Shown here: positions 39,801 to 50,185 of the stretch, in pieces | How the letters are laid out: each line of letters starts with the position of its first letter | Position numbering within the stretch: position 1 is the stretch's first letter | Notes under the pieces: generated by a model | Database searches by the model: none | Told to the model about the DNA's origin: nothing | Seen by the model: only the letters and a program-made list of their open reading frames with translations | Assembly: GCA_034190875.2 (NCBI GenBank) | Contig: CM067354.1 | Coordinates: 45,984,245 to 46,048,244 of the forward strand | Length of the DNA: 64,000 bases | Direction: 5' to 3' | From: Urechis unicinctus | Lineage: Eukaryota; Annelida; Polychaeta; Xenopneusta; Urechidae | Position numbers and translations under genes: made by a program

Positions 39801-41134
39801 TTGAAACTAGTAGATTTTTCGGATCTTTCTGTGCACTGTGCGCTGCCGACATTTGAATCGAAGCATGGCCCATCGCGTCTAACAAAACCGGAACAATGAT
39901 TGCTCCCCCTAAACAAACTCAATTGACCGATGTGGGGGCCAGTAAGTAGAGTGAAGGATGCATGTTACAAACAGTCATCACACAGTATCAAACATAATAG
40001 CAAACCAATCACTCGCATCAGCACAAGTCCTGACGTTTCTGATCTCAAAACTGTTGAACAGAATACCATTTTCAGATTGGTTTAAGGACAACGATACAAG
40101 AAAAATACATAGGTTTTCATAAGTTACTGAAATAATGTTGGAGATGCTTTTCGGACCGCAATGAATCACAAAGCTAATAGAAATATCATAAATCGTGTAT
40201 TATATTATCATAAAAACTTCCAAGGTATTTCATGGTTTGTTCTATCATAAATAATCGACCTGCTGCTGGGATTACAAACGTACCGACTTTTTCCTTATTT
40301 ATCTATATTCCGTCAATTTCAATCCGCAACTACACTTATATTCATTATCGATAAATTATGGGTGATTTGGTATTAGCTGTAGCAAGAAATGTCTTTTATC
40401 GAGTCAGCAGTATAGCTAGCACAACATCTATACACTGCGAAATCCTTCATTCTGCTGCAAATGGGTAACTCTAGGGATTTATACCAGCAAGTCTGAGGTT
40501 AATAACAACCATTCTGATTTGTTTCACCCTGGACCTCAGCCTAATGTGATCGATTTTTACCAAACCAATAACCACTATCACATCGACATTTACCATGATT
40601 CAAACTGAATATACCACTATGAACATATGAGCCACGGCGTATCCGTTGGATCTCTGAACTTTAATGCATTACTGAATAACTAACAACAAACAAATTGCAA
40701 ATATTGTATAACAAATGTCTTGCTGTTGTTGACAATTGTATGTACGACGTTATCGTCTGGGGTGCCACTTATGTTTGACTTCTAACTACAGTGCAATACC
40801 TAGTACATTTATGTAACAACTGAAAAGTAAGCATGTGACTCAATGTGTTAAAAAAGGAACAGATAAATAATACTATATAAAGAGGAATTGTCGAATATTG
40901 CAATATACATATCATATGGATAAGCAAGTGTTACCATAATATCACCTATTTAGCAACATCCATCGCTGATGCATAAGACAGACAACAAACATGCAGCTCA
41001 TTCAATGCGCGTGGATATGCGAGTTCTTTTCCAACAGCCAGTTTTTTTGTATGTAGTGATGAACTTAATACTCGTGTGAAGCCACAGAGTAGCATCGTGC
41101 ACACACATAAAAATAGGCAGAGGCACACAGACGC

Positions 41135-41203
41135 ACAGACGCACAGACACACACACACACTCGTTCTCTTAATCTCTTTGTTTCTCTTTCTCTCTCTCGC
41201 TCC

Positions 41204-41245
<42 letters not shown>

Positions 41246-41258
41246 CACACACACACAA

Positions 41259-41285
<27 letters not shown>
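41135..41285. repeat. (CA)n-(CT)n-(CA)n microsatellite, copy B
   Basis: The short orthologue of the 11,716-12,180 compound repeat: CAGACGCACAGACACACAC, a CT block, then a CA block ending near 41,285, followed by the shared ACTTAAACGCACACAAACGCA. Confidence 0.9.
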
Positions 41286-41290
<5 letters not shown>

Positions 41291-42382
41291 TTAAACGCAC
41301 ACAAACGCATGAGTGGTTACCGACCCACAATATGAAACGCTACTCGTTATTGCAAGGACAGAGAGGTGGTATTTCAAACTAACAGCTGGTGAGAAAATTT
41401 GTAAGTGTCAAAACATGAAATATCCTGAGATGGTGTTAAAAAAGACAACGAAACTCAAGTGATAAAGAAAGATTGTGGCCACCTAATTCATTCAAGTGGG
41501 ATTTCATCGTTTAGATATGTAAAACCATGCCTATATAACATGCGCAATTCATGAATCATTTATCAATAGTTAGTGCGTAATGGCATAGTGCTAAATATTG
41601 CAGCAGGGGGTCCATTCTGTTTGCCTGTTATTAAAACGGCAATGAAAAATAGTACGTCGAAAGACGAAAAATAAATATAGACTTAATAAGATAAGGTCAA
41701 GAAAACCTCTCCATCAATGATTAATCCGACCCCCTCGACACCACTACGTCGACAGCGGACCCAACTCATGTCTCCAAGAGTAATAGCTATTGGCGACAAT
41801 TGCCACGATGTGACACTGTGGTCCCTGAAGTAATATTATAGTTACTGTAGTGTCAGCTGTGTATTGATTGGGAACATTCTGCGGTCGTTCCTGCAATGAC
41901 TTATTAGTGTGCGATCTATGTTGGAATGCTGCCTCGCTTGTAGGCGTTTATTTCGATGCAGATGTTATAAATATGGTTGGCCAATAAGTCGATAAATAGT
42001 ACTATACAAAATTGGAATGAATGCTGACATTGGTTTTTTACAAAAACGCTTAAAGCAGAAAACAAGACTGACTGTTCCAGATTGTGCGCACCGAATACGA
42101 GAGGGTGGATGCTACCCAGTAGTATTTGCGGTAAGGTTGGCTGGTAAGCCTCTCAATGAGCGGGGATGGAGCAAATGCTGGAAATAAGCAAGGCCTTGAC
42201 AACTCCTCAACAATTTATAATTTGAGGGTCAGTCATGACTGAACCTCTACTCTTGATAACGGTTCTAGATTATCAGGTGCTAGAAATCCAGCGAGAAGCC
42301 ACCAATCATACCGTCCATAATAAATGCATGCACGGTATGTCACAAGGTCGTCGCAGATGAAGCTTCCGTTTCTGCGAATCTG

Positions 42383-43422
42383 TCATAAAGCTCGTCTCAC
42401 TTTAGAACCGCTCAATAGCTCCATTTCACCCACCATTACCGCAGGAATCTGTAAAGAGGTTTATCTATTAATGACAGAACCAGACACTTTTCTGTTGTCT
42501 ATAATTGCAGCGTATACCCGAGGTGTGCAATAACAACGTGAGATGATTCACCTGGACCCATCTCGTCGCGTCTGTTGCCATGATGATGAGCTGATCACAT
42601 CTGGCCGTCTACTGTCATTACGACAAGCATCTAGCGTGAGGTGTCACTCTCATTCTCTTCCACAAGTATCAACGGGCTATTATATGCAGTGTAATGGCTC
42701 ATATTGATTGTTGCGTAACTGAAAAGACTGGGAAACTTGAGAGACGCTTGAGCTTCGGCAAGCTTGAATGCTTATCGAAAAGGTAGACTCGGGTCGTAAG
42801 GCGTGGGTAAACCAATAAGATATATTAACGGCTATACGTATTATTATGTACATTTGAATACTGCCGTTGGAAACTTTGTAAACTTTGCAATCCATTTTAA
42901 CATGTTATTATTGGTGAGAAGACTCATTGTAATCCTTCTTGTTGTTGGGGACACCAAATCATGGATAATTATATTTTTTTTGGCTCCTTGAAAGCAGCCC
43001 CTTTACATCAACAAATAAATGATTAGCCATCCTATCAGGTGATACGCATAAGCAATTCGAATTTTCTGGTATTATCACCCAAACACCACCCGTTTGCAGC
43101 ATAAGATGTCTAAAAGCGACAACCGTATGTCATACTTGATTTATGATTCACGTATATTACAAGGAGTCGGACTTTGACTAGGATCACAGATTGGACACAA
43201 GAAGTAGGAAATAGGTCAATGAAAATGACTTACCAGAAACGCGTTTTGTCTGGGCCGAATCTATCCAACAGAGTTTTCTTTTCAACCGATGGCACGTGGA
43301 TGCTCCTGCCATAGAACTCCCAAAAAGCAGCTTTCGTTTATTCATTTTCTTATAAGACAATTATTTCTTCTGTCAGGGCCGACAAGATGGCGACGAAGAT
43401 AAATGACAATGACTATGGACAT
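42383..43422 (-). pseudogene. Family Y: three-exon secreted-protein gene, copy B
   Basis: Keeps features lost in copy A: ATG at 43,422 and an exon-2 acceptor TCTTTTCAG before 42,718, which gives phase 2 in line with the exon-1 donor at 43,234 (TG|GTAAGT). Exon 3 ends at TGA 42,385-42,383, the site homologous to A's stop; the 15-bp length difference from A in exon 3 preserves frame. It is nevertheless broken: a 2-bp deletion in the leader, a TAA after the EEIIVL-coding part, a deletion of the MSNTPS-coding part, a TAG where A has Cys (SRCM), and a 19-bp insertion with a TGA in exon 2. A and B together reveal an ancestral small secreted protein of unknown family. Confidence 0.5.
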
Positions 43423-44286
43423 TAAGAAGTTGAAGGTCAAGGGTAATATTCAATTCCAGTAACGACAAGAAAGGAAAATTAGTTTGACATTTATTCACTT
43501 GCCACTGGCAAATAAGTCCATGCCAAAAAGGAGTTGGGTTTAAATTGAATTGCTATCATTCAGTTTTGTCAACATTCATACCAGCAAAGATTACATGAAT
43601 TGACCGTCTTATATGTTATAAACTGGCTATATTGATTGTGAGATGTGATGCATAACATATGATATAACTAGATATATAGTTGTTTCCAATTCTGGAACTA
43701 TATTCATGCCTGCTGATTAACACGAACCATTTATTTTTGATCCTCGGTCGAGATATTACTGTGCTCGTTATAGTTTGGTGCATTCTTGCTTTTGATCTGT
43801 GATGTAATATTCTGAAGCGAATGGGTCGCTTGTATAGGATCCAAACCCTCTTTGTCATTAATTGATCTCGCCCTTTTGCCGGTAAGACATAATGGATATC
43901 AACCAGAATGAGTTAATAAATCTTAGAGTGTCAGCTGCTTGACACGATTGCCATTGTGTGATTAACGGCTAAGATGCCAAGAGTTAGTTAATATTTCTTA
44001 ATTTAGTTTAAAATATTCTCTGCAAGAATTGAGAAATATACGGTGGTGCGCACGACAACTAATAAAGAAACCAAAATGGTCAAAACGCATAATAAACCCA
44101 TTCTCTAGACAAAAAGACCTCATTGCTGAAATATACCTCTGATGCCACGTGGAGTGTGGACTTGTGTTGCTGATGTTACAATATGTTGCTTGGGGACGAT
44201 CGCCAAAACAATGCGTTTAAAAGGGTGAAATGCCATTGTAATGTCAGAGGCTCTTCAATTGGGTGTAGGTAGACGGGGCAAGTATT

Positions 44287-44640
44287 GTGCAATTTATATT
44301 TACAGTGCATATGTTATTGCCATTAGTATTCATTTTGCACCTCACGGTTGGCCATATTATGTTTCCTGTTCATCATAATCTGATGCAGTATAAACTCACC
44401 AGTTTTCTAGCAAATTTAGTCATGCTTCACTCCAGTTACAAAGGGCATTTGCTTCGCCCGTCTGGGGAAAGTGACCTCCCCTTACATTGACGATTGTGAG
44501 TGGTCTATCCTCAGCAAACCAGACACAATTACTAGTGGAACGTCGTCGAATAAACCGTTATTGCAAAGAAAGAACATTTTGCAAATATCAGTTAATATAT
44601 CTATTTCATTTATTCGAGACAGCTGACAGATTTCCCAGTA
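44287..44640 (+). pseudogene. W-family block with signal peptide, copy B
   Basis: From ATG 44,287 a 67-codon frame encodes a strong leader (MQFIFTVHMLLPLVFILHL) then HSSYKGHLLRPSGESDLP and a stop. The SYKGHLLRPSGE part parallels SWKGHLVFPSGEG of the X relics on the opposite strand, and the DNA also aligns (TCCGTCTGGRGAA). Downstream, CCTCAG precedes a SSNKPLLQRK reading. Copy A (14,560-14,790) lacks about 46 bp here. Likely a relic of the X/W secreted-protein family, unless the 67-residue form is itself expressed. Confidence 0.4.
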
Positions 44641-45054
44641 ACTGGATACCAGCCATATGTCACTGGTAATTGCGGGGTTGTGACGTCTGGTAATGGACCG
44701 TATTTAAGGCGTTCCATTACCACACGTCACCAAACCCACAAGTTTTGCCTCCCTTTTAAAATTATGTGTACACAACTCATTTCCCTGTAAGTATGGTCTT
44801 ACTTTCTATTATTTTCGCCCACTTTGTTGTGCATATGCTTTTAACTATATCCCGATATCGCATTTGCGTCAGTAAATTCTGTTAAGTTCCTTTCCGTTAC
44901 CGATTTAAAATTTCCAATTATCATGGCTAGACAAAAGACTCTTATATAATATTAATTATACGGTTCATGTGTCAACAAATTAGAAACCTCTGTGATAAGG
45001 AATCATTTTACCCAAACCGTGTCTCATGGGGTGTGATGAGCGGGAGTCATACAT

Positions 45055-45450
45055 TCTCTAGTAATTGGTAAATCAGTTGAATTACCAGACAGCTCAATAC
45101 AACTTGCTTATGGTTTTTGCTTTCCTTTCCTTCCCCATTTACGAACGTGATTTGCTGCATAATTCATATATCTAATGATCTCCAGTCGAGCTCTGTGCCT
45201 ATAAAATGTAAGCCAATAAATCTAATGATCTCCAGTCGAGCTCTGTGCCTATAAAATGTAAGCCAATAAATTTCCTATGCAGTAGGTTAAATTCTCATTT
45301 AACATTTCCTTCAGTAAATCATGTTCAGTTAATTCCATTGCGGACTTTTTAATGAATGATTAAAGATGACATGGTATCAGGTTACCTGCAGTATGATAGA
45401 GGTATTGCGTAATTTAAGATAAACGACTTAATCGATTTCCTTTCGATTCT
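45055..45450. repeat. R2 block, left part, interrupted by transposon
   Basis: Aligns with 9,870-10,225 and breaks at the TTAA where the transposon begins; the alignment resumes at 48,393. Contains a private exact tandem duplication at 45,171-45,270. Confidence 0.65.
45171..45270. repeat. Perfect 50-bp tandem duplication
   Basis: Positions 45,171-45,220 and 45,221-45,270 are identical (each begins TCTAATGATCTCCAGTCG and ends GTAAGCCAATAAA). Zero divergence means it is very recent or an assembly artefact. The homologous R2 copy at 10,000 has a single unit. Confidence 0.95.
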
Positions 45451-45454
45451 TTAA

Positions 45455-45474
45455 AGGTCACATTCAACGATTTT
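45455..45474 (+). repeat. Left terminal inverted repeat
   Basis: AGGTCACATTCAACGATTTT directly after TTAA; it pairs with 48,369-48,388 with two mismatches. Confidence 0.85.
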
Positions 45475-45528
45475 CAATAATATAAATATAAATTTACAAT
45501 GATTCTTTAATTATTTCTCTAACTTAGG

Positions 45529-46377
45529 TGTAGCTGTCATCACTGCATCCCAATGGACACAGCCAGAGTGTGCTGCAGAAGTTTGGAGATGGCTATAACG
45601 GAGGAATGGACATGCATCACCAAGCATCCCAGATTCCTGGCAAACTGCATGAATACAAATGTGCTGGAAGCGTCCAAATTTGAATCTATTCAAATGAATG
45701 GATCTGTTGGAGATGAGGTCTCTACAATGAGTAAGTAAGCCATTATTGCTACCAAAAAGGACGGTTTGTGGTTGAGCAATCATATTTATTGCTAAGGGAA
45801 CATCAATCCCGCTGTGTAAAATATTCAGTGTTCATATTGATAAACTACAATATATTTCACATAGCCAAGAATAAATGATACCAGTAACATGAAATCCAGA
45901 GGCAGAGCTTACAACTAAGGGAAAAATCCCGCTGTACAAGTGAGGGAATGGTTGACAAATGACAATTGTTTTTTTAACTATACAACTTATTTCAAAACCA
46001 TAGACAACTAATTGACATATTGCTTCAGATTATTCAGGTATCTAGCCTACCGCCAGTTTACATTCTGGATATGGCACAGACTGGGCAAAAGAAACAGGAA
46101 GGTGCAGGCAGTCTGTGTGGTAACAGCTGATAGAGAATCCTTCCCTGACCCGGGCGGCAAATATACAGGTTATCTACAATGGAGCGGAAGATTTCTTGGT
46201 CAGGTTGAATCGACACCCGTGAGCACCTACGAGAAGATCCTTTTCAGGTTTCTCGTACTGGGAGGCAATAGGTGGTGGGACAGTCCTGTCCTCTGCAAGG
46301 TCCTCAGCAAGTCTGTAGCTTGGGTATTTTTGCCTGAGATCAAGCACCTCAGCAATGAACTGATGTACATAGTCTGA
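45529..46377 (+). CDS. P2X7 receptor ballast-domain-like protein, two exons
   Basis: Exon 1 (45,528-45,734) follows a pyrimidine-rich CTCTAACTTAG acceptor and ends at AA|GTAAGC, phase 2. Exon 2 starts at 46,029 after TGCTTCAG and ends at TGA 46,375-46,377. The spliced frame is open throughout. It shows CSCHHCIPM, VCC, TCITKHPRF, YLAYRQFTFW, then VCVVTADRESFPDPGGKYTG, the same order of Cys/His and aromatic positions as the intracellular C-terminal ballast domain of P2X7, which in the receptor binds zinc and guanine nucleotide. About 65 further residues follow with no known match. No P2X channel part (no two membrane segments) is present. The first in-frame ATG is 45,553, inside the domain; an in-frame TAA lies at 45,520, and only 73 bp separate the acceptor from the element's end. 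The true first exon is therefore missing or lies outside the element. A typical AATAAA follows at 46,494. Confidence 0.8.
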
Positions 46378-46493
46378 AGCAAATCAATGTTATTCATATT
46401 TTATGATAGTCATATAATAAGTTAGTAATATTATATGCCCATATCGAATTGGGTAACAATGTTTGTGCATATGAAACTTGTTTAGGTTTCGGT

Positions 46494-46499
46494 AATAAA
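46494..46499 (+). promoter_or_regulatory. Poly(A) signal of the ballast-domain gene
   Basis: AATAAA 117 bp after the stop codon at 46,377, and before the convergent transposase gene ends (46,529). Confidence 0.55.
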
Positions 46500-46528
46500 T
46501 GTCAAAATAACATGTGTTTCATTTTAGA

Positions 46529-48121
46529 TTAATGCATGTACACACAAAAAGAAATTGGTACTTTGACAGGCTTGACAACTGGGTCTCCCTGTCTGGCTTT
46601 GGGGTAAGACACTCTCTATTGGGACTGACCTCCTTCAGTGATGGCTTGAGCTCTGTTCGAGTTTTCATTGAAGTGAATAACTGCTAGGAGCAATCTGGAT
46701 ATATATATAGCAGGTTGATAACATATTGCTAAGTAAGAATTGAAACTTGAGCACATAATTCTACAAAGAACATTACAGCTGTCACTACACAAATGTGCTA
46801 AGCTTCCATGCAACCCCAATTCAAATATACACAATCGAATTTCAAAATATGTTATTTGATTGGTATTACCTGGCCTCCATGGTGGCATAGGGATAGTGGA
46901 CACTCTTTGGTGCGAAGAATATGACTACTTAGTGATATGATTCCAGGCTTGATGTCTGCTCTGATGGGGAAAGCCTGCCAATGTCGTTTAGGAGACTCTC
47001 AATTCCAACTCTTTGTGTGGCTTCAATCCTATTTATGGTTAACACATATATCAATACAGATTACATTTCTTTGGTAAAGTAGTACCACAGGGGCATGGAT
47101 TTCACCATAACGACTCATTTAATAACACTACCACTGGAGTAAATATTTCTATATAAACTTATATGATTAAAAACTAATACCGATCCTTCAGTATTCACTT
47201 CCTGTCCTCTAATAGTGCATGCTCAAATTCCAGGTACAGCTCCCCATGCCCCACGTGCTCATTGACGATATGCCTAGTGACAGAGAGCCACTTAGCTCTG
47301 ACCAGATCTGCATCTCCATCATTTGAGGCAGCACAACAGTAAACATGATTGGAAATGCTTCTGGCCCACTCACTCAGGATGTTGCAGTCTTTTCTTTTCC
47401 CTTTGGCCAGTATTTTCTTCTTGATCCCTTCATTTACAAATAAGTGTGAGTTTGTCTTTAATGCTAACATATAAATTTGGTATGCTAACATGTTAAATAT
47501 TCTTTAAATTGTTACACGGAGTGTTGTGTCGGCTTAAGTCACACAAAGAAACTAACCTTTGGCAACATGCCACACATCAAACCAGGTTGGACTGTAGGTT
47601 GCTCTTCCCTCATGTACTTTTTCACTCCCAAATGTCTGTCAGACAGGGATTTCAAAACAAGCTTCAGACCAGCTAACTCCATAGCATTTGAATTTTTAAC
47701 TTGGTTGCTCTGAAAGAAATTAACAGGCAATTGATAGTACAATAGACATTAACGAATCCATCATATACTGGTCATAAATTGTAACTTTTATACCTGAACA
47801 AGTTGCATGTCTAGAACCTTCGAAATCTTTATAGGTCCATCAGGGTCGACTCCAATGTGGCTAAAGAGAGTCGGTATAGCTTCTTTTCGGAGCCGAGGTT
47901 TCTTACGAAATTCTAGACTTATGAGCAGCTCTGGGTCAGTCTCATAAGCACCATTCTCGAAATGATCAGAACATAGAACTGTCGTAAGGGTAGATCTCCA
48001 GTGTTTACGCTTGACTTTCGACACCCATATGCGGCGCATTTTGCTGTCTTTTGGAAAAAAAAAAAAAATTCACGCCTGACTTCTCATTGTTCCGACAACC
48101 GAACGCACAACAATAAGGCAT
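46529..48121 (-). pseudogene. THAP-domain transposase, five exons, disrupted
   Basis: Exons: 48,121-47,794; 47,709-47,557; 47,427-47,181; 47,028-46,870; 46,694-46,529, all joined by GT-AG introns with matching phases. Exon 1 starts MPYCCAFGCRNNEKSG and, after a +1 slip in a 14-T run (48,055-48,068), continues RRIWVSKVKRKHWRS and LCSDHFENG: the C2CH zinc-binding THAP domain. Exon 2 has VKNSNAMELAG and SDRH...KKYMREE, then a second frameshift near 47,590 before WFDVWHVAK, a probable catalytic-Asp motif. Exon 3 gives GIKKKILAKGKRKDC and ARSISNHVYCCAAS, with TGA at 47,197-47,195 where related proteins have Trp. Exon 4 gives QTSSLESYH, then TAA (46,931-46,929), then VVIFFAPKSVHYPY. Exon 5 gives LLLAVIHFNENSNRAQA, with TAG at 46,618-46,616. 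The stretch between THAP and DMQLVQ that should carry the first catalytic Asp is absent. Confidence 0.85.
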
Positions 48122-48368
48122 AATCCACACCAAGAAACGCACCAGACCGGGAAGAAAGACGAGTAAGTCACACGCTGTCAACCAACCGTGAAGGCTGAAG
48201 ATGTCACTGTCCGGAAATTCACGAATTTTACCGAGCGGTATCTTGTCAGATTCGACGTTGGAAATGTACATTTAAAAATCATTTTTCTTAAAGAAAAAAA
48301 CGCGCAGTCACTTTATTTTTGTTACGATACCCTTTTAAAACATAGAACTTGGGGAAAATGGAATAAAA

Positions 48369-48388
48369 AAAATCGTTGTATTTGACCT
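48369..48388 (-). repeat. Right terminal inverted repeat
   Basis: Reads AGGTCAAATACAACGATTTT on the minus strand, ending against TTAA 48,389-48,392. Confidence 0.85.
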
Positions 48389-48392
48389 TTAA

Positions 48393-48790
48393 GAAATATC
48401 CGACCAATGAATATCGGTTTTCTTCCACTCGATGTGTCAAATCCTAGCCTTATCATTGAGATTGGGAGCAAAGAAATAGCTGGAGAAAAATTATTACACT
48501 TGGATGCAATGAAAGAATATGTGAAAATAGCACTGTTCGTATTGCTCGTACAAGAGACGGAAGCGTAGTGATCATGTGACCATGCACACCAAACACCCAA
48601 TTACTCGGGCCACCTGACTCAACGCGATGACTTTACAATAAAATTGTACATGGTAGCAATACCGCGTTTAACCAACTGCAGATATGGTCAGACAATAAAG
48701 AAAATCTTGTGCAGGATCTGCTACCTTGTAATAGTATACGATATATGTGTCCAGGTGTGCTGTGTTGACATGTAGTATTAACTTATATAT
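48393..48790. repeat. R2 block, right part
   Basis: Resumes similarity with 10,260-10,650 (CYTATGAATATC-like start, AGTGATCATGTGACC, ACACCCAATTAC, GCAATACCG, CTACCTTG). Together with 45,055-45,450 it defines the transposon's host sequence. From 48,800 to 49,050 nothing is identified. Confidence 0.6.
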
Positions 48791-49236
48791 TAAACTGCTT
48801 TGATCCCTTACCGCACACACTGGCTGTATGATGCGATATTAGCAAAACGCAATGTGGAGAATATCCTATTTGTATTACTGGCAACAACCTGGCTGATAGG
48901 AAAAATGAGGCCTAGGAATAATGAAGTCTCCGGTCGATGTTTTATATATTCTGCGACTATATCCTTTGGTAGATGATTGTTGTGTTTATACACCCAAGGC
49001 TGTCCCTGGTTGTAACTGTACTTCCACAAGATTATATTTCTTGGAATTCGCTAAACTGTGAGTGCGTGTGCGTGGTCGTTCTATGCATTTACGTGGTTTT
49101 AAATTCGATCATATCTTACGTTGCTGTGAAAATATGCTGTTTCAAGTTTTAATGTATCTCTGTGAACAATCTGATGAACCCGCGTTTCAGTGAGTTGGCG
49201 TGCTGACTGTGATGCTAAAAATGAAACTACCCAGGC

Positions 49237-49487
49237 CATCCACACCTACCTTCACCAGGGCGCTGCTTCAACGACACCAAACCATTGATGCACACCCTCA
49301 TCAGGGTGCTGCATTACAGACACCTAACATTTACATTCACCTCAATAAGGGATGTTTTTGTAATGAAACAGGTAAATCGCACTCCCAATGAAACCGGTAA
49401 ATCAAACACCCTCATCACAGTGACGCGTTGCTGACACAAGCCATTCACATTCACTCCATCACGATGTTGCTTTGTTTACACAGGGCA
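49237..49487. repeat. ~45-bp minisatellite, about six units
   Basis: Units start at 49,237 (CATCCACACCTACCTTCACC), 49,283 (CATTGATGCACACCCTCATC) and 49,328 (ATTTACATTCACCTCAATAA), then degenerate ones to 49,487. In one frame the units read as ~15-residue repeats, but the frame is interrupted. Copy A has about half as many units (15,600-15,760). Confidence 0.75.
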
Positions 49488-49964
49488 TTCATGATTGTCC
49501 ACTGCTAAATATGGCAAGAAATTTGGCATATCCTTCTTTGCACTGAGCGCCGCCTTTTTGATCTCATATGAATCGAAACGTGTGCGTTGCCATGATGTCT
49601 AGTACAGCCGGAGCAATTATTGATGTACCTACACAAAACCTAATTGACCCGATATGAGAGTCACTATGTGGAATAAATGATGGCTATTACAAACTATCGA
49701 CGAACACGATATTACTTATGAAAGCAAACCAGCCATACGCATCAGCGCCAGTCCGTCCGTCCTTCCGTCCATGACGCCTTTGCTCGGCGCCGGAACGCTA
49801 AACCTCTGATCGGTTGACCTGGACATCAATAATAAGCAATATTTCGTGATATATGTGTGATAAAATTGCTTTTTATTGAAGATAATAGTACCTAATCTAT
49901 AAAGTCATCTTGATCATTTGTTAATTTTAAAGAAGACCATAAGGATATCTTCAATTTACCGATC

Positions 49965-50185
49965 GTAATGAATAACAAATGACACATGACACAAACAACA
50001 GCAATCCAAGCCACGATGAGTAACGAATGACACACTAAACGGCAATCCCGGTCACGATGAGTAAAGAATTGCACAATAAACGGGAATCGATGTCACGATG
50101 AGTAACAAATGACACACTAAACGGCAATCCGGTCACGATGAGTCACAATAAACGAGATGCCACGATGAGTATAAATGCTAAACCA
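49965..50185. repeat. ~41-bp minisatellite expanded in copy B
   Basis: CACGATGAGTAA recurs at 50,012, 50,053, 50,094 and 50,134 (spacing 41, 41, 40) and a shortened unit at 50,161. Each carries GACACACTAAACGGCAATCC or a variant. Copy A shows two degenerate units at 16,226-16,310. Confidence 0.85.

Larger units (their letters stand above)
45451..48392. mobile_element. Kolobok-like DNA transposon with TTAA target duplication
   Basis: TTAA at 45,451-45,454 and 48,389-48,392 flanks a 2,934-bp element (45,455-48,388). Its ends are inverted repeats: left AGGTCACATTCAACGATTTT, right (reverse complement) AGGTCAAATACAACGATTTT, 18 of 20 matching. It contains a THAP-domain transposase (minus) and a P2X7-ballast-type gene (plus), convergent. 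TTAA duplication plus a THAP transposase fits the Kolobok superfamily; piggyBac also uses TTAA but lacks THAP, and P elements have THAP but 8-bp duplications. The element sits inside an R2 block whose uninterrupted relative is at 9,870-10,650. The transposase is dead and its middle is missing, so the copy is non-autonomous. Confidence 0.8.

Noticed and set aside
45055..49055. Reading the whole 4-kb block as one insertion into copy B
   Set aside because: The outer parts are an R2 block that also follows W blocks elsewhere in the array, so R2 is probably ancestral and lost from A. Only the TTAA-bounded 2.93 kb is a clear insertion.
49200..49391. Frame with ~15-residue repeats that could be mistaken for a repeat-domain protein
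   Set aside because: The ~45-bp minisatellite is degenerate, its units differ in length by non-multiples of three, and copy A does not keep the frame.
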